From Legionella lytica (GTDB taxonomy: Bacteria; Pseudomonadota; Gammaproteobacteria; Legionellales; Legionellaceae): DNA of 64,000 bases. Positions 19,845 through 27,650 of this stretch are shown piece after piece. The stretch spans positions 124,001 to 188,000 of the forward strand of contig NZ_CP071528.1 of the NCBI RefSeq assembly GCF_023921225.1, in the 5' to 3' direction. Position 1 is the first letter of the stretch, and each line of letters opens with the position of its first letter. The notes under the pieces were generated by a model. That model was not told where the DNA came from, ran no database searches, and was given only the letters and a program-made list of their open reading frames with translations. A program made the position numbers and the translations under genes.

Positions 19845-20882
19845 TTATGGTGGTGGATTGCCAATAAGATATCCCATTTGTTTAAGCCCTGAGATGTTAT
19901 CGCAAACTACTTTAATAATAGCGAGTACAGGTAAAGCAAACATTATTCCCGTGAAACCCAACAACATCCCACCTACAATAAGGCCTAAAATTGCGGCAAA
20001 AGGATTGATACTTACTTGTCTTCCAACAATGTTTGGGGTGAGAAAATTGCCTTCAAAAAATTGCACCAGCATAAAAACAAGAAGCACTCCGATGGGGTAC
20101 CAGAAAGAATCTTTTGTAAAAAGCGCAAAAAACATTGGCAGAAGTGCGCCTAATAAAATCCCAATGTAGGGTATTAAAGTAAGTACCGCTGCCATTACTC
20201 CAAAAAAAATAGCATTTGGAATGCCTAAAGCAAAAAGACCTAATATATTAAGGGTTGCGACAATTAAAATAACAAAGAGCACTCCTAATACGTAGCTGCT
20301 TACCACCTCTTGAATCATGTTTAGAGTTTTGGTTAATTTTGCATGATGCAGCGATTTAATTGTTTTATATAAAAAGGAAACAAGAAATGCCCGATAGTAC
20401 AGGATAAAAAATAGTGAAATAATAAAAATAACAAACGAAGTTATAAAATTGGTCGTTGTTTGTAATGTGCTATTCATAAACGATACACTATTTTTTAAAA
20501 GGGCATTAAGTGCGTCTTTCAGTAAAGCAACTTGCTGTTCCAAACCAATTCCTAACAGTTCGACTAACCAATTTTGTATTTTTCCAGCTAAGCCAGTAAA
20601 TGCTCCGCCAAAAGATTGCATTTCAAAATCAATATTTCTTATTTGCGATGAGAAAAAAATGGCTAGGCCTAAAAACACCAAGAGAAATAACATCACTGAA
20701 ATAAGGGTGCTTCCCAAGCGGGGGATTTTAATATATTCCAATTTTGTGGCAAACGGCCTTAATGCCAAAGCAATAATAAATGCTGCCAATAACGGATTAA
20801 ATAAACTTCTTGAAATTACTAAGAGATATCCAGTAAATAAAAGACTACCTAAGGTATAAAAATACTTTGTCATAAACGTCAT
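19845..20882 (-). CDS. AI-2E family transporter (PerM/YdiK-like permease)
   Basis: 345 residues with about seven to eight hydrophobic helices. The N-terminal pair (LLAAFIIALALRPF), the long middle helix-loop and the C-terminal block with PYIGILLGALLPM, FEGNFLTPNIVG and NPFAAILGLIVGG are hallmarks of the AI-2E/PerM family. Members are inner-membrane permeases; some export the quorum signal AI-2, others act in Na+/H+ exchange, and most are untested. No signal-synthesis gene adjoins it. Start at 20882 or the nearby ATG 20873. Confidence 0.9.
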   Translation of the reverse strand: MTFMTKYFYTLGSLLFTGYLLVISRSLFNPLLAAFIIALALRPFATKLEYIKIPRLGSTLISVMLFLLVFLGLAIFFSSQIRNIDFEMQSFGGAFTGLAGKIQNWLVELLGIGLEQQVALLKDALNALLKNSVSFMNSTLQTTTNFITSFVIFIISLFFILYYRAFLVSFLYKTIKSLHHAKLTKTLNMIQEVVSSYVLGVLFVILIVATLNILGLFALGIPNAIFFGVMAAVLTLIPYIGILLGALLPMFFALFTKDSFWYPIGVLLVFMLVQFFEGNFLTPNIVGRQVSINPFAAILGLIVGGMLLGFTGIMFALPVLAIIKVVCDNISGLKQMGYLIGNPPP

Positions 20883-21050
20883 TTAGACATACTCTTTATA
20901 GTGGTTATGCTGTAAGCCAGTAGCTAATTTCAAACGCCCCATGGGCAATAATTTATAAACTGAATACACGTGTTTAAGACATAGAATAACCCAAACTAAT
21001 TTAATATACAGCAATTAGAGAAGAAAGAGTCTTCTACACATAAAATTAGC

Positions 21051-21146
21051 GAGGTAGGTCGGCCGATGCCTGGCATTTTTTGCCAATGCTCCAGATGTAT
21101 TTAATTATTGGTTTTGGTGATAATGATGAGCATGTCGGGCCATAGG
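21051..21146. repeat. Dispersed palindromic repeat copy
   Basis: GAGGTAGGTCGGCCGATGCC at the left, CAGATGTATTTAATTATTGG in the middle and GTCGGGCCATAGGGC at the right. Left arm matches the hairpin at 11808, middle and right match the copy at 13264. The inner TGCCTGGCATTTTTTGCCAATGC could form its own hairpin. Confidence 0.5.
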
Positions 21147-21162
21147 GCAATGGAGGATTAAC

Positions 21163-21366
21163 TTATTTTTCAGTGGTAAGCGCGTTATGTTTATATAATG
21201 CGAATAGCCCTTCACTTGCTTGGGCCAAGAGTGTTTGTGAAGTGAAATGAAGCCCAATAATACTATGTCGCGATATTAAATTTTTCAGCCTACTGATATC
21301 CAAAAAAGAGTCGATGAAATTACCGGGCTGGCTCCTCTTAAGCAGAATATGAGAATATAAGTCCAT
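21163..21366 (-). CDS. Small ORF, hypothetical or gene fragment
   Basis: 67 residues with a natural-looking composition (HSIIGLHFTSQTLLAQASEG) but no domain and no clear ribosome binding site. It abuts a dispersed repeat, which suggests a remnant of a longer gene. Low certainty. Confidence 0.3.
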   Translation of the reverse strand: MDLYSHILLKRSQPGNFIDSFLDISRLKNLISRHSIIGLHFTSQTLLAQASEGLFALYKHNALTTEK

Positions 21367-21446
21367 TCCAAGAAGCTAGTTTAAATAGTTTTAAGTTATC
21401 GGAAAGCATGGGGTCGCTAGATTGCGGCCTTATGGAGTTAATCAAA

Positions 21447-21839
21447 TTACTCTCCATCAACAATATGAATTAACGTATTGATGTGATCCGCTAATAAATC
21501 AATATTAACCTGTTCCATTTCTTTCTTTTCACTAGAGCTAAGTTCTCCTTTCTTACTCAGCGCTTTATCCATCCAAGTTAAAGACGCTCTAAGCCCTAAT
21601 AGTGTAGGATAAAATCTAATGTTATGATTAAGAAGAGAAATTGAATAAAATAAATTATTTTTCTCCCAAGAAAGATCGTTGGTTGACTCTTCTTTTTTTA
21701 ACTGATGAACAATTTTATTTAATAATTCTAACGCTTCTCTTTGTATTTCTCGTATATCCTTTTCAACCAGCTCATCAGAAATAGCACCTTCAATGCGATC
21801 TTTTTCGCTGAGAAGCGAATCTAATATTTTTTCATCCAT
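21447..21839 (-). CDS. Hypothetical helical acidic protein
   Basis: 130 residues, preceded by AAGAGGC at good spacing from ATG 21839. It is almost wholly helix-forming, Glu/Lys/Leu-rich, without cysteines, signal peptide or membrane segment. No domain recognised. It stands alone between two gaps that contain repeat and remnant sequence. Function unknown. Confidence 0.6.
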   Translation of the reverse strand: MDEKILDSLLSEKDRIEGAISDELVEKDIREIQREALELLNKIVHQLKKEESTNDLSWEKNNLFYSISLLNHNIRFYPTLLGLRASLTWMDKALSKKGELSSSEKKEMEQVNIDLLADHINTLIHIVDGE

Positions 21840-21995
21840 GAAAGCCTCTTAAAAAGTTAATTCTTTAATTTAAATATAGACCTCTATTCTAAATTAAGCT
21901 TGGCTCCCAAGGGAAAAACACGATCGAGAGAGTATATTGGCTACTTACCTTAAATAATGTACTAATATTCGCCACCTCAATGGTGAGTACAGCAT

Positions 21996-22139
21996 GTTTT
22001 TAGCGATATAGAATCATTTGAAGATAAGGGTATATTGGATTCTAGAGTTTTAGTCATAAAACAGTTTGATAATGAGTTGTTTCATGAAGAATTGGCGCAA
22101 GATTCTATAGCTAAAATAAATTTAACGCTTGCATCATGA
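21996..22139 (+). pseudogene. Open-frame remnant of an unknown gene
   Basis: A 47-codon run without a start, reading VFSDIESFEDKGILDSRVLV and ending in INLTLAS-stop. It has protein-like composition and is closed by a stop 12 bases upstream. It is probably the tail of a lost gene. The rest of the 453-base gap 21840-22292 shows nothing else. Confidence 0.35.
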
Positions 22140-22292
22140 GCTTACAAATGGAGTTTCTTAGACTAATCAATTGGTTTCTTGAGATGTTAAAACCCAGGAG
22201 TTGTGTATCTCCGAATCAGTCGGTTTAGTTTTTGCAAGTGTTCCATTTTTGACCTAAAATTAAAACAAATGGACTTTTAAAAGGGAACTATT

Positions 22293-22649
22293 ATGACCTC
22301 CCATATTCAAGATGACCCACCCACAGATTACAGCTCTAATTACAAACAAGTTTATCAACAAATGAAGCGCACGCCTGAAGAGCAGCTAATTATAGATATT
22401 CAAGCTCAACTACGCACATTGGAAGGGAAAGGGGCTCCTGGCGGCACACGCGCGCAAAAACGGGCTGTATTAAATGAAGCCTTATCTGTCCTAAACGAAG
22501 AACCAGGGCACGATTCTAACTCACTTAAAACAGTTATGGAGGATAATCCCAAGTACGATAAAGGCTTTTCATTTAGAAGTGCAACAGGCAAGCTCCTTGA
22601 TCAAGTGCTCGAGCTCAAAGAGCAACCCAATACGCCTTCATTACAATAA
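22293..22649 (+). CDS. 118-aa protein leading the RtcB-like/radical SAM operon; possible substrate
   Basis: 118 residues with AAGGG eight bases before the ATG. Soluble, hydrophilic and cysteine-free. A central KGAPGGTRAQKRAVLNEAL segment joins a glycine-rich turn to a helix; the C-terminus is polar (EQPNTPSLQ). Its stop codon is followed without a gap by the ATG of the RtcB-like gene (TAAATG), so the two are translated together. Position and size suit a partner or modification substrate of the downstream radical SAM enzyme, but it lacks a Cys-rich or repeat core typical of RiPP precursors. The substrate role is inference only. Confidence 0.7.
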   Translation: MTSHIQDDPPTDYSSNYKQVYQQMKRTPEEQLIIDIQAQLRTLEGKGAPGGTRAQKRAVLNEALSVLNEEPGHDSNSLKTVMEDNPKYDKGFSFRSATGKLLDQVLELKEQPNTPSLQ

Positions 22650-23891
22650 ATGAAAAAGCAGCTCAATATTCATTCAAGTGTGGGCTTGCAAGAATATTTT
22701 TATAGCACGGCGGTTCAGGAATGCATGGGTAAAATTGTCCGTTTTTTAGGCGATACTCATCAGGTTCATTTGTTTCCTGAAGCCATGATGAAAATCAATA
22801 AAATGCCTAATGGGATTCTAATCAAAAGTGAATCCCAAGACAGCATTCTGATGCCATTTGTATTACGTGACCCAGGCTGTGGATTCTTAGTATTTCAAAT
22901 AAACCAAGTGAAGAAAAAAGAAATTCCCAAGTTAGGGCGCGCGTTATTCGATTTTTGCCTTAGTCTAGAAAAAGCGCCATTTTCTGAACAAGAAAATTTA
23001 ATTGAGGCAATTAAGCAAGGAGTTAGCCACCTCTCCTTAAATAATGATCGTTTTTTAAATAAGGTTTTTCCTCTTGACCTCGATAAGCTTTATATAGATC
23101 TCCCTATAGAAGATTTGGTTGAAGACATCAAACAAATTACCAATACTTTAGAATTAAGGCTGATGCATCATCCTTGGGAGGATTCAGCTGAAGAGGTGGA
23201 TTTATTAGCATGGATTCATACGGGTAGCGAATGTTTTCCTAAGATTATTTTTGATCGTTGGTTCTTTGACATAGCCGACTATAGCTTTTTCAATAAGCTA
23301 GCCAGCGAAGAAGAAATTAATCAAGGTTTTTGTGGATTAAAAAACGGCTGTGAACAAGCACAAGAATACAAGCAATGGCTTTTTGCATCCATGAACTTTT
23401 GTCTTTATAAACGCTGGTGGCTCTATACTCAACTAGAAAAATTTTTTAATGGTAGGTTTAATCTGGAACCTAAAATAATTAATGACCGCTGTCACGCGGG
23501 GCTTTTTAGGGAACAAGAAAATGGAACTGATTATGATCTGCAAACACGAGGCGTGCAACTCTTAGCAAATCATCAAAACGAGCCTTGCTTAATCGCAGGC
23601 CAGAAGGAAAGTATTGCTTATTTATTCATGGATGTACTTGAATCCTTTGTGGGACATGGTACCAGCTATTCTTTTGATGAATCGCTGGATTACAGTAAGT
23701 CACTTCCTAAACATTTTCATATCAACATTGACCATCTTATGATTAATGTTCCCTTCGAGTCTCAGAAGAGCTTGGCATATAACTACAATATTTATAATCA
23801 ATGCCGTGATGTAAACTCTAAAGAGGAGCCGATTATTCTCTATCCGCTATTAAATTATCACGGAAATTACCTCCGTAAGGTGTTACCATGA
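22650..23891 (+). CDS. Divergent RtcB-like protein (RNA-ligase fold)
   Basis: 413 residues; E. coli RtcB is 408. RtcB ligases join RNA 2',3'-cyclic phosphate or 3'-phosphate to 5'-OH ends using Mn2+ and GTP. The RtcB order of motifs is readable: HLFPEAMMKINKMPNG (as MPDAHWG...G), LMPFVLRDPGCGF (as VGVDIGCGM) with D74 and C77, H173 before LLAWIHTGSE with H190 (as HSGSR), NDRCHAG with H282, QTRGVQLLAN-IAG (as RKGA...PGS) and GHGTSYS with H336 (as HGAGR). From memory these align with E. coli D75, C78, H168, H185, H281 and guanylylated H337. N167 and the C-terminal Lys-Gly appear replaced. It may be a ligase on a new substrate or a repurposed fold. Confidence 0.75.
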   Translation: MKKQLNIHSSVGLQEYFYSTAVQECMGKIVRFLGDTHQVHLFPEAMMKINKMPNGILIKSESQDSILMPFVLRDPGCGFLVFQINQVKKKEIPKLGRALFDFCLSLEKAPFSEQENLIEAIKQGVSHLSLNNDRFLNKVFPLDLDKLYIDLPIEDLVEDIKQITNTLELRLMHHPWEDSAEEVDLLAWIHTGSECFPKIIFDRWFFDIADYSFFNKLASEEEINQGFCGLKNGCEQAQEYKQWLFASMNFCLYKRWWLYTQLEKFFNGRFNLEPKIINDRCHAGLFREQENGTDYDLQTRGVQLLANHQNEPCLIAGQKESIAYLFMDVLESFVGHGTSYSFDESLDYSKSLPKHFHINIDHLMINVPFESQKSLAYNYNIYNQCRDVNSKEEPIILYPLLNYHGNYLRKVLP

Positions 23892-24973
23892 ACACTACAG
23901 AGCTTCCATTTTCTTTCGGCGATCTCAGCCAAAATAATTATATTTGGCTGACACTGACTAATTTATGCAATATTCACTGCAAATATTGTTTTAATTACGT
24001 GCATAAAAATAATGAGCACATGCCTGCGGAATTGACTCTTGATATCATTAAAGCCCACTTAAATGCCCGCGGTTTAGGTGCTCAGCAAAAATTTCAGATT
24101 GTTTATTTTGGTGGTGAGCCTACCGTTAATCAAAATGCTCTTCTTGCTGCCGTGAATTTCTTTATTGATGAGGATGTAGATTGCCAGCAGTACTTAATGA
24201 CCAATTCAATTTTTAATCAACATGTATTTAATAGCCTATTGTCTAAGAATATTGATTTTCAGATTTCTTATGATGGGGCTTATGGGAATTTAAGATTTCG
24301 TAAAAACTCTAAAACCGTAGTGAATGATGAAGTAGTCAATACGATCAAACGGCTAACCGATGTAAATGAATCAGTGAAAATTCGCGCTACCATTCATAAA
24401 GAAAACGTAGCCTACATCCCTGAATTAGTGCAAACCTGCGCGTCCTTAAAAATAAATAAGCTTATGTGCGCGCCCACTTGCGATTTTGGAGATAATAAAA
24501 TAAATGCGGTATCACAAGCAAATGCACAGGCTTACGTGGAATCAATGCAAAAAGCCTATGACCTCTCACGTGAGCTCGGCGTAAATCTAGAAATACAAGG
24601 CGAGTCCTACTTCCGTAACGGGTTACAACAAAAAATGGAAATTCCCTTTGTTTGGCTACCTGATGGCTTTGTGGCGATGACCATCACGTACGCTACCTCC
24701 AAGGCAAAAGGGGCGGAAAAAATAATTATCGGTAATTTTAATGAGGAACAAATCAAACTAAATCAGCCTTTAATTGAAACGATGAAAAACAATTTTGTCA
24801 AAAACGTTAACCTTTATTGTGCCGACTGTCCTATACAAAAATTATGCCGAGGCACCATACACTTTACTCCCTTTGCAACCGATACGTTTGTACCAGAACG
24901 TGATCGTTATTTTTGTGAGGTAGCTAGAAATATGGTTAAAGCCTTCCCCGATTCCACACTGCCATTAATTTAA
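23888..24973 (+). CDS. Radical SAM enzyme with SPASM-type C-terminus
   Basis: 361 residues. Its ATG overlaps the stop of the RtcB-like gene (ATGA), so the two are translationally coupled. The radical SAM cluster site is C27-x3-C31-x2-C34 (NLCNIHCKYCFNY), followed by the GGEP motif at residues 75-78 that binds SAM. The C-terminus has C311-x2-C314-x5-C320 and C343, a SPASM/Twitch auxiliary cluster pattern. SPASM enzymes mostly modify peptides or proteins (crosslinks, epimerisation, thioethers) and occasionally other substrates. The context, an RtcB-like protein and a 118-aa protein in one operon, matches no maturation system I know. Substrate unknown. Confidence 0.88.
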   Translation: MNTTELPFSFGDLSQNNYIWLTLTNLCNIHCKYCFNYVHKNNEHMPAELTLDIIKAHLNARGLGAQQKFQIVYFGGEPTVNQNALLAAVNFFIDEDVDCQQYLMTNSIFNQHVFNSLLSKNIDFQISYDGAYGNLRFRKNSKTVVNDEVVNTIKRLTDVNESVKIRATIHKENVAYIPELVQTCASLKINKLMCAPTCDFGDNKINAVSQANAQAYVESMQKAYDLSRELGVNLEIQGESYFRNGLQQKMEIPFVWLPDGFVAMTITYATSKAKGAEKIIIGNFNEEQIKLNQPLIETMKNNFVKNVNLYCADCPIQKLCRGTIHFTPFATDTFVPERDRYFCEVARNMVKAFPDSTLPLI

Positions 24974-25082
24974 TGTAGCACCCATGGCAACAGTTGCTTC
25001 TACGCAGTTCTCTTGAAACCGTGGCATATTCTCCATTTGGGAATTAGAGAAAAAAGTAATATCTGAAAATTCCTGGGATTGC

Positions 25083-25580
25083 TTAAACGAAAATGGCGTG
25101 CAATGACAATAAATTTAAAGCATCACCAGTTACTCGATAGACAGTCCACTCGTCCATGGCTTTAGCTCCAAGGCTTTTATAAAAGTTAATAGCCGTTTCA
25201 TTCCAATCAAGTACGGACCATTCTAACCGTCCACAATTTCGATCTTTTGCTAATTGAGCTAAATAAGCCAACATAGTTTTTCCAACTCCTTGACCACGAG
25301 CTTCTGGCCTCACAAATAGATCTTCCAAATAAATACCAGCGCGGCCTAAAAATGTGGAATAATTATGGAAAAATAAAGCAAAACTGACCGGTCGGTCATC
25401 TAAATATCCTAGAATTACCTCAGCAGGGGAACGCTCACCAAATAGAGTTTCTTTTAATTGTTCTTCAGTAGCGACAACCTCATGGCTTAATTTCTCATAT
25501 TCCGCTAATTCTTTTATAAATTGCAAAATTAAAGGAACGTCGCCGATCGTTGCAGATTTAATCTTAATATTATGATTCAT
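25083..25580 (-). CDS. GNAT family N-acetyltransferase (diamine acetyltransferase-like)
   Basis: 165 residues, a full GNAT fold. IYLEDLFVRPEARGQGVGK holds strand beta4 and the acetyl-CoA pyrophosphate loop (R-x-x-G-x-G), followed by LEWSVLDWNETAINFYKSLG, the conserved C-terminal signature. The LEDLFV and FxN-YSTFLG patterns resemble spermidine/spermine- and thialysine-acetyltransferase types. It transfers acetyl from acetyl-CoA to an amine in the cytoplasm. It stands alone, convergent with the radical SAM operon. Exact substrate not determinable. Confidence 0.85.
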   Translation of the reverse strand: MNHNIKIKSATIGDVPLILQFIKELAEYEKLSHEVVATEEQLKETLFGERSPAEVILGYLDDRPVSFALFFHNYSTFLGRAGIYLEDLFVRPEARGQGVGKTMLAYLAQLAKDRNCGRLEWSVLDWNETAINFYKSLGAKAMDEWTVYRVTGDALNLLSLHAIFV

Positions 25581-25736
25581 CTTTTTGCTCGCTCTTGCGC
25601 TTAATCTTTAAACTCAAATCAATCGTCTATAATAGTTAAAAACAGGCCCTAAATTTACACTGGTTTTACACCTTAATCATTTCTAAATAAATGCAAAAAC
25701 GTACTAATTTAGGATATAAATTAAAGGATTAATATT

Positions 25737-27338
25737 GTGAATCCAAGAACTAAGTATGTAATTGCTGTTCTATCTATTTGGCTTGTTCTGTTTGGGGGAA
25801 GCTTTTTCATTACGAAAAAACTCATTGTTACTGATTTTGAGCAACTTGAATACAGTGATGCGATAGAAGCAAGCAAAAGAATTGCGCGTACGGTTATTTC
25901 AGATTCGCAGTATATGGATGTGCTGACTGCTGACATGGCTTATTGGGATGATACCTATAACTACATACAAAAACCTAACGATGAGTACATCGGCTCTAAT
26001 TTTGCTGAGGACTTTTTTAAAGATAAGAATATTAACGAAGTGATTTTGCTATCACTCGATGGTAATGTCATGTGGTCTAAGGGATATAATTTACTTACAA
26101 ATAAATTTTATCCAATTGATCCAAGCGTATTGGATTATTTCAAAAAAAACGCGTTATCACTGATTAAATATAAAGAGAAATACAATAACTCAGGTGGAAA
26201 TGCAGTGGGCATCTCCGGTTTTTTACAACTACCTTCGCAACCATACCCCAGTTACTATGTTATTAACTATACCGTTGATTCTAATGAAAATAATGATCCC
26301 AATGGATTTATTATTTTTGGAAAAACACTAACGCCCGAATTCATCAAGAAAATAGGACATAAATTAGATTATGCGATTTCTGTGATAGCACCCACTATCC
26401 TGGAAACAACTTCGGAGAGAAAGGAAAAGCTGGCAGAAATGATTGAGAATGGTAGTTCTTATGTTGAGCCAATTAACAATCAGCGCTTAGCGGTGTATAG
26501 CCTACTTAAGGACTTTGATTTTAAACCAATGGGGTTATTACGTACCGAGTTATCAAGAGATATGCATCAACGTATACAAAAAGCAGCACTTAAAAATCAA
26601 ACGCTGCTGTTTATTGTCTCTATGGCGGGTTTATTATTAATTTCAACCTTAATTTACCTATTATTTAGAAAGCAGGAACGGATAACCAATTCTTTTGAAC
26701 GATTCGTTCCCCATGAGTTTCTTGAATTATTAAACAAAAAAAATATTCTTGAAGTAACGCTTGGAGATAACTTAAAGCATACTATTGCTGTGTTATTTTT
26801 GGACATACGAAATTTTACAACCCTATCGGAAAGTTTAACTCCCCAAGGAAATTTTGATTTTGTAAACTCCGTGCTTAAGCAGTTGTCTCCAATAATTGCT
26901 GAACATCAAGGGTTTATTGATAAATTTGTGGGAGATGCGATCATGGCTCTCTTTCCGGGAGAGACCTGTGCCGATGACGCTGTGAATTCAGCAGTAGCAA
27001 TTTTAAAAAAACTTACCGCATTAAATAAAAGCAACTCATGGCTTTTTTCCTCTCAAGAGGTGCATGTAGGTATAGGAATCAACGCAGGGGAATTGATGCT
27101 GGGTATTGTTGGGGAGACTAATCGTTTGGAAAGCACCGTGATCGGCGATGTTGTGAATACAGCAGCACGAATAGAATCCATGACAAAAACCTATGAGCAA
27201 AATATTTTAATCAGCCAAAATGTTTACCAATTGATGAAACGTCCCGAACGATATGACTTTATTGATATAGGAGAAGTCACCATGAAAGGTAAACTAACCC
27301 CAGTAAAACTGTATGGGGTGCATGAGAAAAAACCATAA
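25737..27338 (+). CDS. Membrane-bound class III nucleotide cyclase with CHASE4-like sensor
   Basis: 533 residues from a GTG start behind AAAGGA. One membrane helix at residues 7-27, an extracytoplasmic sensor of about 240 residues (MAYWDDTYNYI and FYPIDPSV are CHASE4-like), a second helix near 285-307, and a C-terminal class III cyclase. The two metal aspartates are D356 in FLDIRNFTTLSE and D400 in FVGDAIMALFPG; VIGDVVNTAARIES carries the purine/transition-state region. It should make cAMP (or cGMP) in answer to a periplasmic ligand. The next gene handles c-di-GMP, so two nucleotide signalling genes lie side by side. Confidence 0.9.
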   Translation: MNPRTKYVIAVLSIWLVLFGGSFFITKKLIVTDFEQLEYSDAIEASKRIARTVISDSQYMDVLTADMAYWDDTYNYIQKPNDEYIGSNFAEDFFKDKNINEVILLSLDGNVMWSKGYNLLTNKFYPIDPSVLDYFKKNALSLIKYKEKYNNSGGNAVGISGFLQLPSQPYPSYYVINYTVDSNENNDPNGFIIFGKTLTPEFIKKIGHKLDYAISVIAPTILETTSERKEKLAEMIENGSSYVEPINNQRLAVYSLLKDFDFKPMGLLRTELSRDMHQRIQKAALKNQTLLFIVSMAGLLLISTLIYLLFRKQERITNSFERFVPHEFLELLNKKNILEVTLGDNLKHTIAVLFLDIRNFTTLSESLTPQGNFDFVNSVLKQLSPIIAEHQGFIDKFVGDAIMALFPGETCADDAVNSAVAILKKLTALNKSNSWLFSSQEVHVGIGINAGELMLGIVGETNRLESTVIGDVVNTAARIESMTKTYEQNILISQNVYQLMKRPERYDFIDIGEVTMKGKLTPVKLYGVHEKKP

Positions 27339-27479
27339 AATGACATTTTATATGATGGGGTCTCTCAATACTATGATCTAGTTACCTACGAAACCTTAAG
27401 ATTCTTTGAATATAAAGGTTTTATAACTTCTGAGACTACAAAGCTTAGCTTTCCTGATATCTTATGGTTGTTATCTTAG
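27339..27479 (+). pseudogene. 46 sense codons in frame after the cyclase stop; remnant of unknown gene
   Basis: Directly after the cyclase TAA the same frame stays open: NDILYDGVSQYYDLVTYETL then a further 26 codons ending PDILWLLS-stop. The composition looks like real protein. It could be the tail of a lost gene, or an ancestral C-terminal extension cut off by the stop. The rest of the gap to 27650 contains only a repeat copy. Confidence 0.35.
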
Positions 27480-27611
27480 TGGAAGTGTATCAAATGAATC
27501 AGGCATGGTAGTTTTGGTACTATAAAATTAAATTTGCAGTACATAGTACTATACTTTACATTATTGACTCATACATAACTAATTTATTCATATTGGTTCA
27601 TTTTATTGAGT

Positions 27612-27637
27612 TGTCGGGCCTATAGGTCGCCCGAGGC
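27612..27637. repeat. Dispersed palindromic repeat copy
   Basis: GTCGGGCCTATAGGTCGCCC, a degenerate palindrome of the GTCGGGCC-ATAGG family seen at 11808, 13264 and 21051. It lies just before the start of the giant signalling gene, so a TTG start at 27606 for that gene is unlikely. Confidence 0.5.
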
Positions 27638-27650
27638 CATTAAGGACTGT

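Noticed and set aside
27606..27650. TTG start that would add 15 residues to the giant signalling protein
   Set aside because: The added part is encoded by a dispersed repeat copy; ATG 27651 has its own AAGGA.
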